In this document: piece by piece, positions 1-6,905 of the stretch | How positions within the stretch are numbered: position 1 is the stretch's first letter | Layout of the letters: each line of letters starts with the position of its first letter | NCBI GenBank assembly: GCA_025362705.1 | Contig: JANYFH010000057.1 | Span: 1-14,206 of the forward strand | From: Betaproteobacteria bacterium | GTDB taxonomy: Bacteria; Pseudomonadota; Gammaproteobacteria; Burkholderiales; Usitatibacteraceae | DNA length: 14,206 nucleotides | Direction of reading: 5' to 3' | Notes under the pieces: generated by a model | What the model was told of the DNA's origin: nothing | The model's input: the letters and a program-made list of their open reading frames with translations, nothing else | Database searches by the model: none | Translations under genes and position numbers: made by a program

Positions 1-2
1 CG

Positions 3-305
3 AAAGATGCCGACGCGCAACTCAACATCATCGAAGATCGACGCGACAGACAGATTCTTTCGCTTTCCGGTGCGGGTCGGGTGCGCGAGTACGAACTCAA
101 ATTACGCGTCAGTTACCAGCTGGTCGATGCAAAGGGTAACGTGTTCATACCTACCAGCGAGATCCAGCTTTCACGCATTCTCAGTTACGACGATTCACGC
201 ATCATCGCCAAGCAACAGGAAGAGGCGTTGCTTTATCAGGACATGGAACGCGATGCAGTAGGACAAATACTGCGGCGCATGACGGCGATAAAACGGCCCA
301 GCTAG
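3..305 (+). CDS. lptE: LPS assembly lipoprotein LptE, C-terminal part (5' end outside window)
   Basis: The frame is open from the window edge and ends at TAG 303-305, giving the last 100 residues. The stretch reading REYELKLRVSYQLVDAKG, followed by IPTSEIQLSR, an SYDDS motif and EEALLYQDMERDAV, then a C-terminal QILRRM, matches the typical C-terminal half of LptE (RlpB). LptE is an outer-membrane lipoprotein that plugs the LptD barrel and helps insert lipopolysaccharide into the outer leaflet. The lipobox and signal peptide lie upstream and cannot be checked. A GTG at 81 is internal, since the conserved sequence begins before it. It is followed 65 nt later by holA, the usual proteobacterial order (leuS-lptE-holA). 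Identification rests on motif recognition in a short, variable family; the neighbourhood makes it fairly secure. Confidence 0.87.
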   Translation, partial: KDADAQLNIIEDRRDRQILSLSGAGRVREYELKLRVSYQLVDAKGNVFIPTSEIQLSRILSYDDSRIIAKQQEEALLYQDMERDAVGQILRRMTAIKRPS

Positions 306-313
306 CCACTGCA

Positions 314-345
314 TTGACAACTAAAATGTGAGAAACGGCACATTT
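314..345 (+). promoter_or_regulatory. lptE-holA gap: TTGACA box and 7-bp hairpin
   Basis: The 65-nt gap contains a perfect -35-like hexamer TTGACA (314-319) and a perfect inverted repeat, AAATGTG (324-330), 8-nt loop, CACATTT (339-345). No convincing -10 hexamer sits at 16-18 nt from the -35 box; the best match, CACATT at 339-344, has a 19-nt spacer. The stem is A/T-rich and has no U-tract after it, so it is not a canonical intrinsic terminator. It could be an internal promoter with an operator, or an RNA-processing stem within a lptE-holA transcript. Function is inferred only. Confidence 0.3.
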
Positions 346-370
346 CCGTGAAAACAGGTGAAAAATTAAC

Positions 371-1366
371 GTGCGGCTGACTACAGAACAAATTATCGAG
401 CGCCCGCCGAAATCGCTTGGTTCGCTTTACACAATCTACGGTGCTGAACCGCTGGCCGCATTGGAAGCGGGGGACGCGTTGCGCGAGTACGCGCGCGCCG
501 CCGGATACACGGAACGCGAAGTGATTACGGCGGGAAGTGGTTTTGATTGGGGACAACTTTTGTCGGTGGGCAATGAACTCTCGTTGTTCGCAACGCGGCG
601 ACTGCTCGAAATACGTATTCCGACTGGCAAGCCAGGGCGGGAAGGCTCGGCGGCAATCGAGCAGTTTTGTGCGCGCCTGCCCGAAGATACGATCACACTT
701 GTATTGCTGCCGGAAATCGATTGGCAGGGCAAGCAAACAAAGTGGTTTTTGGCACTCGAATCAACCGCGGTCATGATTGAAGCCACGCCTATCGATCGTT
801 CCCGCCTGCCAAACTGGCTGAAGGGCCGTCTTGCGAGACAGCAGCAATCGGTCAGCGAGGATGGCCTGGAATTTCTGGCTGATCGTGTCGAAGGTAATTT
901 GCTCGCGGGACAACAGGAGATAAAAAAACTGGCACTGTTGTGCGCGCCTGGCGAGATCTCGTTCAAGCTCCTCGAAGATAGCGTCGCCAATGTTTCGCGT
1001 TTCAACCCTTTCCAGTTAGTCGATGCGATTCATGAAGGCGATATCGTGCGTATCCAGAGAATGCTGGACGGACTGAAAGCTGAAGGCGAGGCACCACCGC
1101 TGATACTTTGGGTGCTGGCCAATGAAATCCGCACGCTGGCACGCGTTCGGGGTGTGACGCGATCAGGCCGTCCACCGTCTCCATCCAAAGCGCGTGAACT
1201 GGAACGGATTGCGCGTCGACACAGTGTAAAGTCGATTCACCTTCTGCTTTTGCAAGCTGCCGAAGTTGATCGCATGATCAAGGGATTGAACCAACGTGAC
1301 CCGTGGGATGCGCTGAGTGCGCTGGCCTGCGGTCTTGCAGGAACCGCGTTGATGCAGGCGGCATGA
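371..1366 (+). CDS. holA: DNA polymerase III subunit delta
   Basis: This 331-residue protein has the length and sequence character of HolA. Delta is the clamp-loader subunit that opens the beta sliding clamp, and it works in the cytoplasm with gamma/tau and delta'. The N-terminal part has the family pattern LYTIYGAEPLAALEAGDALR (residues about 19-38), where the degenerate nucleotide-binding fold begins. The middle has the helical run DRVEGNLLAGQQEIKKLALL, and NPFQLVDAIHEGD follows at the start of the third domain. The start is GTG 371; AGGTGA at 356-361, 9 nt upstream, is a good ribosome binding site. The stop TGA (1364-1366) overlaps an ATG of proA in an ATGA arrangement, suggesting translational coupling. 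No missing or broken regions are seen. Confidence 0.95.
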   Translation: MRLTTEQIIERPPKSLGSLYTIYGAEPLAALEAGDALREYARAAGYTEREVITAGSGFDWGQLLSVGNELSLFATRRLLEIRIPTGKPGREGSAAIEQFCARLPEDTITLVLLPEIDWQGKQTKWFLALESTAVMIEATPIDRSRLPNWLKGRLARQQQSVSEDGLEFLADRVEGNLLAGQQEIKKLALLCAPGEISFKLLEDSVANVSRFNPFQLVDAIHEGDIVRIQRMLDGLKAEGEAPPLILWVLANEIRTLARVRGVTRSGRPPSPSKARELERIARRHSVKSIHLLLLQAAEVDRMIKGLNQRDPWDALSALACGLAGTALMQAA

Positions 1367-2691
1367 CGGTGACCATTGTGATAACGATGAACGAAGCGGT
1401 TTCTCACGCAGCAAGCGATATTCCCGCCTACATGCACCGTCTCGGCGAGGCTGCCAAAAATGCGGCGCGGCTTCTCGCGCGTGCCGGCACACGCGAAAAA
1501 AATGCGGCGTTGCTCGCGGCAGCTGACGAAATAGACACACACACTACTGCCATCCTTGCGGCCAACGCGAAGGATGTCGCGCGCGCGCGCGATAGCGGCA
1601 ATGATTCCGCGTTTGTTGATCGTCTGACATTAACTGAAAAATCTATTCGCGCGATGGCGCAAGGACTGCGCGAGGTAGCAGCGCTTGCCGATCCGATCGG
1701 CGAAATAAGCGATCTCAAATTTCGCCCATCTGGCATTCAGGTCGGGAAAATGCGTGTTCCTCTGGGTGTGATCGGAATGATTTACGAGTCGCGTCCCAAC
1801 GTGACAGCCGATGCGGCGGCGCTGTGCTTGAAGTCGGGCAATGCCTGTATATTGCGTGGCGGTTCGGAGGCGTTCGAATCGAATCGGGCAATTCACGATT
1901 GCCTCGCCACAGGCTTGCGAGAAGCCGGTCTGCCCGAGTCAAGCGTGCAATTGATCAACACGACTGATCGCGCGGCGGTTGGAGAAATGCTGAAGATGCA
2001 AGGTGTGATCGATGTGATTATTCCGCGTGGCGGGAAAAGCCTCACTTCGCGCATTGCGCAGGATTCGCGAGTGCCGGTCATCAAACACCTCGATGGAATC
2101 TGCCATGTTTATGTCGACGACAAGGCCGACATCGACAAAGCGGTGCGCATTGCCGACGACGCCAAGACACAACGTTATTCGCCATGTAATACGATGGAAA
2201 CGCTGCTGGTGGCCGAGGCTATTGCTAATAAAGTGTTGCCCCGAATCGGCAGAATTTATGCAGACAAGGGTGTCGAGATGCGTTGTTCTCCGCAGAGCCG
2301 CGCCATCCTCGCGGCAGCAGGAATCACCGGTTTGAAAGATGCCACAGAAGCAGATTTTCATACTGAATATCTGGCGCCCATCGTTTCTATTTCTACGGTT
2401 CCGGGCATTGATGAAGCTATGGCGCACATCGCCAGATATGGTTCGCAACACACCGATGCTATCGTCACTGAAGATCATTCGCGTGCGATGCGTTTTTTGC
2501 GTGAAGTTGATTCCAGTTCGGTCGTCGTGAATGCCTCGACTCGTTTTGCCGATGGATTTGAGTATGGCCTGGGGGCCGAAATCGGAATCTCCACCGACAA
2601 ACTCCATGCGCGTGGACCTGTTGGCCTCGAAGGGCTTTCGTCGCAAAAATGGATCGTGCTCGGCAGTGGACAAATTCGGGCAGATTCGTAG
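1363..2691 (+). CDS. proA: Glutamate-5-semialdehyde dehydrogenase (gamma-glutamyl phosphate reductase)
   Basis: ProA reduces gamma-glutamyl phosphate with NADPH to glutamate-5-semialdehyde, the second step of proline synthesis from glutamate. Diagnostic segments are PLGVIGMIYESRPNVTADA (residues about 133-151), LKSGNACILRGGSEAF, IIPRGGKSL and RYSPCNTMETLL, where Cys275 is the expected catalytic nucleophile. The end is EGLSSQKWIVLGSGQIR, typical for the family. Starts: ATG 1363 overlaps the holA stop (ATGA) and gives 442 residues; ATG 1387 gives 434, closer to the usual 415-430, and neither has a strong ribosome binding site. The frame is also open back to 1303, inside holA, but that part is not ProA-like. 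A proC gene lies in the minus-strand operon of this window; proB is not in the window. Confidence 0.96.
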   Translation: MTVTIVITMNEAVSHAASDIPAYMHRLGEAAKNAARLLARAGTREKNAALLAAADEIDTHTTAILAANAKDVARARDSGNDSAFVDRLTLTEKSIRAMAQGLREVAALADPIGEISDLKFRPSGIQVGKMRVPLGVIGMIYESRPNVTADAAALCLKSGNACILRGGSEAFESNRAIHDCLATGLREAGLPESSVQLINTTDRAAVGEMLKMQGVIDVIIPRGGKSLTSRIAQDSRVPVIKHLDGICHVYVDDKADIDKAVRIADDAKTQRYSPCNTMETLLVAEAIANKVLPRIGRIYADKGVEMRCSPQSRAILAAAGITGLKDATEADFHTEYLAPIVSISTVPGIDEAMAHIARYGSQHTDAIVTEDHSRAMRFLREVDSSSVVVNASTRFADGFEYGLGAEIGISTDKLHARGPVGLEGLSSQKWIVLGSGQIRADS

Positions 2692-2702
2692 TTGATCCCA
2701 GA

Positions 2703-3398
2703 TTGAAATCGATCCTGCTTTTCGGCGGCACGTTTGATCCGGTACATAACGGCCACACGGCAATGGCGATAGGCGCGATGGCAGAATCGGGCACATCGCA
2801 ATTGACCATTCTCCCTGCGGGCAATCCCTATCAGCGGGGTCGCCTGCCAATTGCAACGCCACAGCAGCGAGTCGCGATGTTGGAAATCGCGTTTGCGCAG
2901 GTTATAAATGTTGTGATTGACACTCGCGAACTCGAGCGCAGTGGGCCTACCTATACGCTCGATACCCTGCGTGAATTACGCCAGATTCATGGTGACGAGG
3001 CTTCGCTGGTTTGGCTGATCGGCGGTGACGCATTTGCCAGAATTGATACCTGGCACAAGTGGCAATCGCTATTCACGTTCGCGAATTTTGCCGTGGCGAT
3101 TCGCCAGGAGGAACCGCATCCGTTACATATCGCAAGTGTCGCGTTGAAGGCATATCTTGCCAGTCGGCAAACCGGCGCGCCAACACTGGGCGCGTTACCT
3201 TGCGGCAGCTACGCAATGTTGAAAGCCCCGGTGCCACCGGTTTCCTCGACTGATATCCGCGTCCGTATGATGAACCACCAGTCGATACGTGGTTTAGCAC
3301 CTGATGGCGTTTGCGATTATATTGAGCAACACAAGATCTATGAACTAGGGGAGAAAATCCAAGTTGGCTACCAAAAAACTGACGACAATCGTCATTGA
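2703..3398 (+). CDS. nadD: Nicotinate-nucleotide adenylyltransferase
   Basis: NadD transfers AMP from ATP to nicotinic acid mononucleotide to make deamido-NAD in NAD synthesis. The nucleotidyltransferase signature GGTFDPVHNGH lies at residues 8-18; WLIGGDAFARIDTWHKW and the late PVSSTDIRVRM motif (the (I/V)SSTxIR signature) are also clear. TTG 2703 gives MKSILLFGGTFDPVHNGH, the normal family N-terminus, and 231 residues. The only other in-frame start, ATG 2649, would overlap proA by 43 nt and add 18 non-conserved residues. Neither site has a good Shine-Dalgarno sequence, so the start is uncertain while the function is not. The 3' end overlaps rsfS by 35 nt, consistent with coupled expression. 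The nadD-rsfS pairing is widespread in bacteria. Confidence 0.95.
   Translation: MKSILLFGGTFDPVHNGHTAMAIGAMAESGTSQLTILPAGNPYQRGRLPIATPQQRVAMLEIAFAQVINVVIDTRELERSGPTYTLDTLRELRQIHGDEASLVWLIGGDAFARIDTWHKWQSLFTFANFAVAIRQEEPHPLHIASVALKAYLASRQTGAPTLGALPCGSYAMLKAPVPPVSSTDIRVRMMNHQSIRGLAPDGVCDYIEQHKIYELGEKIQVGYQKTDDNRH
3347..3353 (+). promoter_or_regulatory. Ribosome binding site for rsfS inside nadD
   Basis: AGGGGAG within the end of nadD lies 10 nt before TTG 3364. It is the strongest ribosome binding site in this gene run and supports the TTG codon as the true start of rsfS, giving the normal N-terminus MATKKLTTIV. Confidence 0.75.
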
Positions 3399-4104
3399 CG
3401 CGCTGGAAGATATCAAGGCGCGCGACATAAAACTCATCAACGTTTCAAAGCTTACCTCGGTATTCGATTACATCGCTGTTGCCAGCGCAGATTCCACGCG
3501 GCAAACCAAAGCCTTGGCCAAAAATGTTATGGACAAGGTCAAAGAACACGGCGGCTGGATCTATGGCATCGAAGGCGAGCAATCCGGTGAGTGGGTGCTG
3601 GTCGATTGTGGCGATATCGTCGTTCACATCATGCAACCCGCCCTGCGCGAGCTTTATGAACTGGAGGAGTTGTGGGGCGAGGGCAGCCTGGAATTTCCCA
3701 AACCGAAGCCCGTGCCAAAGCCAACTGTGCGCGTCGCGACACCCGTCAAAGCAGCGCCAAAAACTGCGGTCAAAGCGAAGACGAAGACCGTGAAGGCCAA
3801 AGTGACTACCAAGAAAAAAACAGTCGCCACATCGACAGTGGTGGCGCCAAAACCGGCCGTCAGCACACGCAAAAAAGTAGTGTCCACAACGGCGACAAAA
3901 AAAGTCGCTGTCAAGAAACCGCTGGCCCAAAAGCCCGCCGTGAAAAAACCTGTTGCCAAGAAGCCGGCCGCAAAAAAGCCTGCCGTGAAAAAATCTGCAA
4001 CCAAGCCAGTGGTTGCCAAAAAAACAGCGGGCAAAAAGCCTGTTGCCAAGAAGCCAGCGACCAGAAAAACCGCAGTCACGCGTCGAAAGGCTGCGAGCGA
4101 TTGA
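3364..4104 (+). CDS. rsfS: Ribosomal silencing factor RsfS with long Lys/Ala/Pro-rich C-terminal tail
   Basis: Residues 1 to about 112 form a complete RsfS (YbeB/DUF143) domain: VIDALEDIKARDI, SVFDYIAVASADSTRQ, GEQSGEWVLVDCGDIVVHIM and the final LYELEELWGEG. RsfS binds ribosomal protein uL14 on the 50S subunit and blocks joining to 30S, lowering translation in starvation. Family members are usually about 105-130 residues; this one has 246. Residues 113-246 are low-complexity, with 38 lysines in 134 residues, one acidic residue (the last), and repeated KKPVAKKPAAKKPAVKK-like units, resembling H1-type histones or AlgP-like tails. It is likely disordered and may bind rRNA, DNA or polyphosphate (inference). 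Codon frame is continuous with the core, with no sign of a frameshift. Overlaps nadD by 35 nt; a 127-nt gap follows before rlmH. Confidence 0.94.
   Translation: MATKKLTTIVIDALEDIKARDIKLINVSKLTSVFDYIAVASADSTRQTKALAKNVMDKVKEHGGWIYGIEGEQSGEWVLVDCGDIVVHIMQPALRELYELEELWGEGSLEFPKPKPVPKPTVRVATPVKAAPKTAVKAKTKTVKAKVTTKKKTVATSTVVAPKPAVSTRKKVVSTTATKKVAVKKPLAQKPAVKKPVAKKPAAKKPAVKKSATKPVVAKKTAGKKPVAKKPATRKTAVTRRKAASD
3949..4055 (+). repeat. Imperfect coding repeats in the rsfS tail
   Basis: The 17-nt sequence CCTGTTGCCAAGAAGCC occurs at 3949-3965 and again at 4039-4055, 90 nt apart, within a run of near-repeats encoding K-K-P-(V/A)-A-type pentads. A 90-nt offset is 30 codons, so gain or loss of units keeps frame; tail length may therefore vary between strains. 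These repeats also generate open antisense and +1 frames that are not genes. Confidence 0.7.
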
Positions 4105-4231
4105 GAGATATCGGCCAACACAGTTCGCACAAGTGCGGAGCGAAAACTCTAGAGCCAGTGCGGCTCTCAGGACACTATTGCTTTGAAATGCCCGCCGATG
4201 CTGGTATTTTTACTATTTACGCTGGTTAAGA
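4105..4231 (+). other. rsfS-rlmH gap with 6-bp hairpin
   Basis: This is the longest gap inside the plus-strand run (127 nt). It contains a perfect hairpin, AGAGCC (4151-4156), loop AGTGC, GGCTCT (4162-4167), with no U-tract directly after it, so it is not a standard terminator. A 13-codon open frame (ATG 4188 to TAA 4229) ends 2 nt before the rlmH start, but has no good ribosome binding site. No clear promoter is visible. Confidence 0.35.
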
Positions 4232-4699
4232 TTGAAGCTGACTATTGTTGCGCTCGGTCACAAGATGCCGGCGTGGGTGCAGACCGGTTTCGAGGAATAT
4301 GCCAAACGGATGCCGCCAGAGGCGCGTATCGAATTGGTCGAACTCAAGCCTGAAGATCGTGTTGGCAAGTCAATTGAGAATGTGCTTAAAAGCGAAGCGG
4401 TTCGCATCAACGCAGCTGTCCCTGCGCACGCCGAGCGACTGGTTTTGGATGAACGCGGGCAGCCGATTAGCACGCGCGAATTAGCGCAGATGCTGACGAA
4501 CTGGATGCGCGAAGGCATCAGCCCATGCTTCATTGTAGGTAGCGCCGATGGACTGGCGCCATCGATCAAGCAGTCAGCTTCGAAGCAGTTTTCTCTTTCC
4601 AGCTGTACACTGCCTCATGGACTGGTGCGGGTGATGCTGGCTGAGCAGCTCTACCGCGCGTGGTCATTGACGCAAAATCATCCATACCATCGCGAATAG
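4232..4699 (+). CDS. rlmH: 23S rRNA (pseudouridine-1915-N3)-methyltransferase RlmH
   Basis: RlmH (YbeA), a SPOUT-class enzyme, methylates pseudouridine 1915 in helix 69 of 23S rRNA on assembled 70S ribosomes using S-adenosylmethionine. At 155 residues it is full length. Family features are GHKMPAWVQTGFEEYAKRMP near the N-terminus, LDERGQPISTRELA, the SAM-binding knot FIVGSADGL (residues 100-108), LPHGLVRVMLAEQLYRAWS and the C-terminal NHPYHRE. The knot has VGS where many homologues have IGG, a mild change. TTG 4232 is the first possible start in this frame and gives the canonical MKLTI; its ribosome binding site is weak. The gene follows rsfS as in many proteobacteria and ends 8 nt before the chosen maf start, so it acts in the same ribosome-linked gene run. 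Confidence 0.96.
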   Translation: MKLTIVALGHKMPAWVQTGFEEYAKRMPPEARIELVELKPEDRVGKSIENVLKSEAVRINAAVPAHAERLVLDERGQPISTRELAQMLTNWMREGISPCFIVGSADGLAPSIKQSASKQFSLSSCTLPHGLVRVMLAEQLYRAWSLTQNHPYHRE

Positions 4700-4707
4700 A
4701 TTTCTCT

Positions 4708-5322
4708 ATGCAGCAAGCCACCAATATCATCTATCTCGCATCAAAAAGCCCACGGCGTCGCGAACTGCTAAGGCAGATTGGCATTCAGTACGAATTGCTG
4801 ATGATGCGCGAGCAGTCGCCGCGCATCGATGTTGACGAGGCACCGTTGCGCGATGAATCCGCGCACGCCTACGTCCAGCGCATCGTACTTTTGAAAGCGG
4901 CTGTGGCTATGAAAGTAATGCGCGAGCGTCGGCTGCCGGCGCGACCGATTCTGACGGCCGATACAACGGTCACGATAGACGGCGAGGTATTGGGTAAGCC
5001 CGTTGATCGTGACGATGCAGTGCGCATGCTCAAGCGCCTTGGCGGCCAATCGCATCAGGTGCTCACCGCGATTGCAGTAACCGTGGATCGGGAAGTCAAA
5101 CACGTGCTCTCGACCAGTTTTGTCAGTTTTGCCAAGCTGTCGGATGATGAAATCAAGCGCTACGTTGATTCCGGGGAACCGATGGACAAGGCTGGCGGTT
5201 ACGCCGTGCAAGGCCTCGCAGCCAGATTCATCACGAAGCTTTCCGGGAGTTATTCGGGTGTGATGGGTTTACCGCTTTACGAGACGACGGCGCTGCTGCG
5301 ACAATGCGGCTTGCATGTCTGA
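4708..5322 (+). CDS. maf: Maf family nucleoside triphosphate pyrophosphatase
   Basis: Maf proteins hydrolyse nucleoside triphosphates (dTTP, UTP or modified pyrimidine nucleotides, depending on subfamily) to monophosphates and are linked to house-cleaning and septum inhibition. The signature ASKSPRRRELLRQIG lies at residues about 10-24; TADTTVTIDGEVLGKP carries the catalytic acidic region; YVDSGEPMDKAGGYAVQG and SYSGVMGLPLYET complete the family pattern. The DTTV and DKAGGYAVQG pattern fits the dTTP/UTP (YhdE-like) subfamily better than YceF, an inference. ATG 4708 gives 204 residues and starts 8 nt after rlmH; GTG 4660 would add 16 unconserved residues inside rlmH. No strong Shine-Dalgarno sequence precedes either start. 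Confidence 0.94.
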   Translation: MQQATNIIYLASKSPRRRELLRQIGIQYELLMMREQSPRIDVDEAPLRDESAHAYVQRIVLLKAAVAMKVMRERRLPARPILTADTTVTIDGEVLGKPVDRDDAVRMLKRLGGQSHQVLTAIAVTVDREVKHVLSTSFVSFAKLSDDEIKRYVDSGEPMDKAGGYAVQGLAARFITKLSGSYSGVMGLPLYETTALLRQCGLHV

Positions 5323-5425
5323 AGCGTCGTCGGCACCTCCAATGCCGCCAGAATTAACGCGCCGCCGCAGTATTCACATTTGGCGCGACACTCGCTTCGT
5401 AACCTAACTCCAATGACTGCCCGAG

Positions 5426-6877
5426 ATGAATGAGCAAATCCTGATCAACGTATCTCCACAGGAAACGCGTGTCGCCATCATGGAACAGGGTGCTGTGCAG
5501 GAGTTGCTGGTTGAACGCGGCTCCAATCGCGGTCTGGTCGGCAACATCTATCTCGGGCGTGTCGGGCGCGTTTTACCGGGCATGCAGTCGGCGTTTATCG
5601 AAGTTGGTTTGGGACGCGCGGCGTTTTTGCATGTTGCCGATATTTGGGCCTCCAACAAAAGTGCCGAACAAAAGCCGATTGAAAAGTTACTGCAGGAAGG
5701 CCAGACCTTGATTGTGCAAGTGATCAAAGACCCAATCGGCAGCAAGGGTGCGCGACTGTCAATGCAGGTCTCTATTGCCGGGCGCCTGCTTGTGTACTTG
5801 CCCGGGGACCAGCACATCGGTATTTCGCAACGCATTGAAGACGAGGTCGAGCGCGAGCATTTGCGTGAAAAAGTTCACGCCCTGATGCCTACCGGCGAGA
5901 CTGGTGGCTTCATCGTCCGCACGGTAGCTGAAACCGCGACTGACGACGAGCTCACTGCTGATATTGAGTATCTGATCAAGCTATGGCGCGGTATTGCGAC
6001 CGCTGCTAAAACGGCACCACCGCAGATGCTGCTGTATCAGGATCTTGATTTGTCATTGCGCGTATTGCGCGATCTCGTTACACGTGAAACCGAGCGCATC
6101 GTTGTCGACTCGCGGGAGACGCATGCACGCATGCTGGACTTCGCCGAGCGTTATACCAGGCAGTCCCTGGCGGTTCTGGAGCAATATGGGGGCGAGCGCC
6201 CCTTGTTCGATTTGTTCGGCGTCGAGGACGAAATCGAACGTGGTCTGAAACGCCGCGTGGATCTGAAATCCGGCGGATATGTCATCATCGATCAGACTGA
6301 AGCACTGGTCACCATCGACGTGAACACCGGTGCATTTGTATCCGGGCGCAGTTTCGATGACACCATTTTCAAGACCAACCTCGAAGCTACGCAGGCGATT
6401 GCGCGGCAGTTGAGATTGCGCAATCTTGGTGGCATCGTCATTGTCGACTTCATCGACATGGACAGTGAGGAACACAAGAACGCCGTCCTCGCCGAATTCA
6501 GGAAAGCGCTCTCCAGGGATCGCACACGCGTAACGGTCAATGGATTCACGCAGTTGGGATTGGTCGAGATGACCAGAAAACGTACGCGCGAAAGCCTCGC
6601 GCATATTCTGTGTGAGCCATGCCCTACATGCACCGGCCGCGGCGAAATAAAATCGGCACAGACCGTGTGCTATGAAATCCTGCGGGAAATCATGCGCTCT
6701 GCGCGCCAGTTTGATGCGAAGGAGTTTCGCATCCTCGCGTCGCAGACCGTGATTGATCGCTTCCTTGACGAAGAGTCGCAGGGGATGACGATGCTGGAGG
6801 ATTTCATCAAGAAACCGATTTCACTATCGGTTGAAACGGCCTACACACAGGAGCAGTACGACGTGATTCTGGTCTGA
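5426..6877 (+). CDS. rng: Ribonuclease G
   Basis: RNase G is the 5'-end-dependent endoribonuclease that matures the 16S rRNA 5' end and turns over some mRNAs. The 483-residue length and lack of a long C-terminal scaffold mark it as RNase G rather than RNase E. The S1-like domain covers about residues 35-120 (GNIYLGRVGRVLPGMQSAFIE). The catalytic DNase I-like region has TIDVNTGAF (Asp298) and IVIVDFIDMD (Asp341/Asp344), the metal-binding aspartates; CPTC (399-402) followed by TGRG is the zinc-link. ATG 5426 gives the usual MNEQILINVSPQETRVA. A 103-nt gap separates it from maf, and the 3' end converges on the GTPase gene with 28 nt between stops and no convincing terminator. maf-rng adjacency is common in proteobacteria. 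Confidence 0.97.
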   Translation: MNEQILINVSPQETRVAIMEQGAVQELLVERGSNRGLVGNIYLGRVGRVLPGMQSAFIEVGLGRAAFLHVADIWASNKSAEQKPIEKLLQEGQTLIVQVIKDPIGSKGARLSMQVSIAGRLLVYLPGDQHIGISQRIEDEVEREHLREKVHALMPTGETGGFIVRTVAETATDDELTADIEYLIKLWRGIATAAKTAPPQMLLYQDLDLSLRVLRDLVTRETERIVVDSRETHARMLDFAERYTRQSLAVLEQYGGERPLFDLFGVEDEIERGLKRRVDLKSGGYVIIDQTEALVTIDVNTGAFVSGRSFDDTIFKTNLEATQAIARQLRLRNLGGIVIVDFIDMDSEEHKNAVLAEFRKALSRDRTRVTVNGFTQLGLVEMTRKRTRESLAHILCEPCPTCTGRGEIKSAQTVCYEILREIMRSARQFDAKEFRILASQTVIDRFLDEESQGMTMLEDFIKKPISLSVETAYTQEQYDVILV

Positions 6878-6905
6878 TTGTCGGGGCGTAAACGCTTTCC
6901 GTCGT

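Noticed and set aside
1577..1591. GC-alternating run in proA as a structural element
   Set aside because: It encodes an ordinary Ala-Arg-Ala-Arg stretch of ProA using common codons, so no extra explanation is needed.
1939..2862. 307-codon antisense frame across proA and nadD
   Set aside because: Both sense genes have full family motifs here, while the antisense product shows no recognisable domain.
3654..4130. 158-codon antisense frame rich in Phe, Ala and Val, opposite the rsfS tail
   Set aside because: It is the mirror image of Lys/Ala/Pro codon repeats (AAA/AAG reads TTT/CTT). Its hydrophobic look comes from that composition, and the sense frame is clearly RsfS.
3672..4229. 185-codon plus-strand frame overlapping rsfS
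   Set aside because: It is a frame-shifted reading of the same low-complexity repeats, with no recognisable domain and no good start.
4188..4229. 13-codon frame just before rlmH as a leader peptide
   Set aside because: There is no ribosome binding site, no run of regulatory codons and no attenuator pair of stems around it.
6053..6604. 183-codon antisense frame inside rng
   Set aside because: It covers the catalytic core of RNase G; the product has no family features and is a codon-bias shadow.
6886..6895. GCGTAAACGC inverted repeat between rng and the GTPase gene as a terminator
   Set aside because: The stem is only 3-4 bp with a tiny loop and only three T after it, too weak for an intrinsic terminator.
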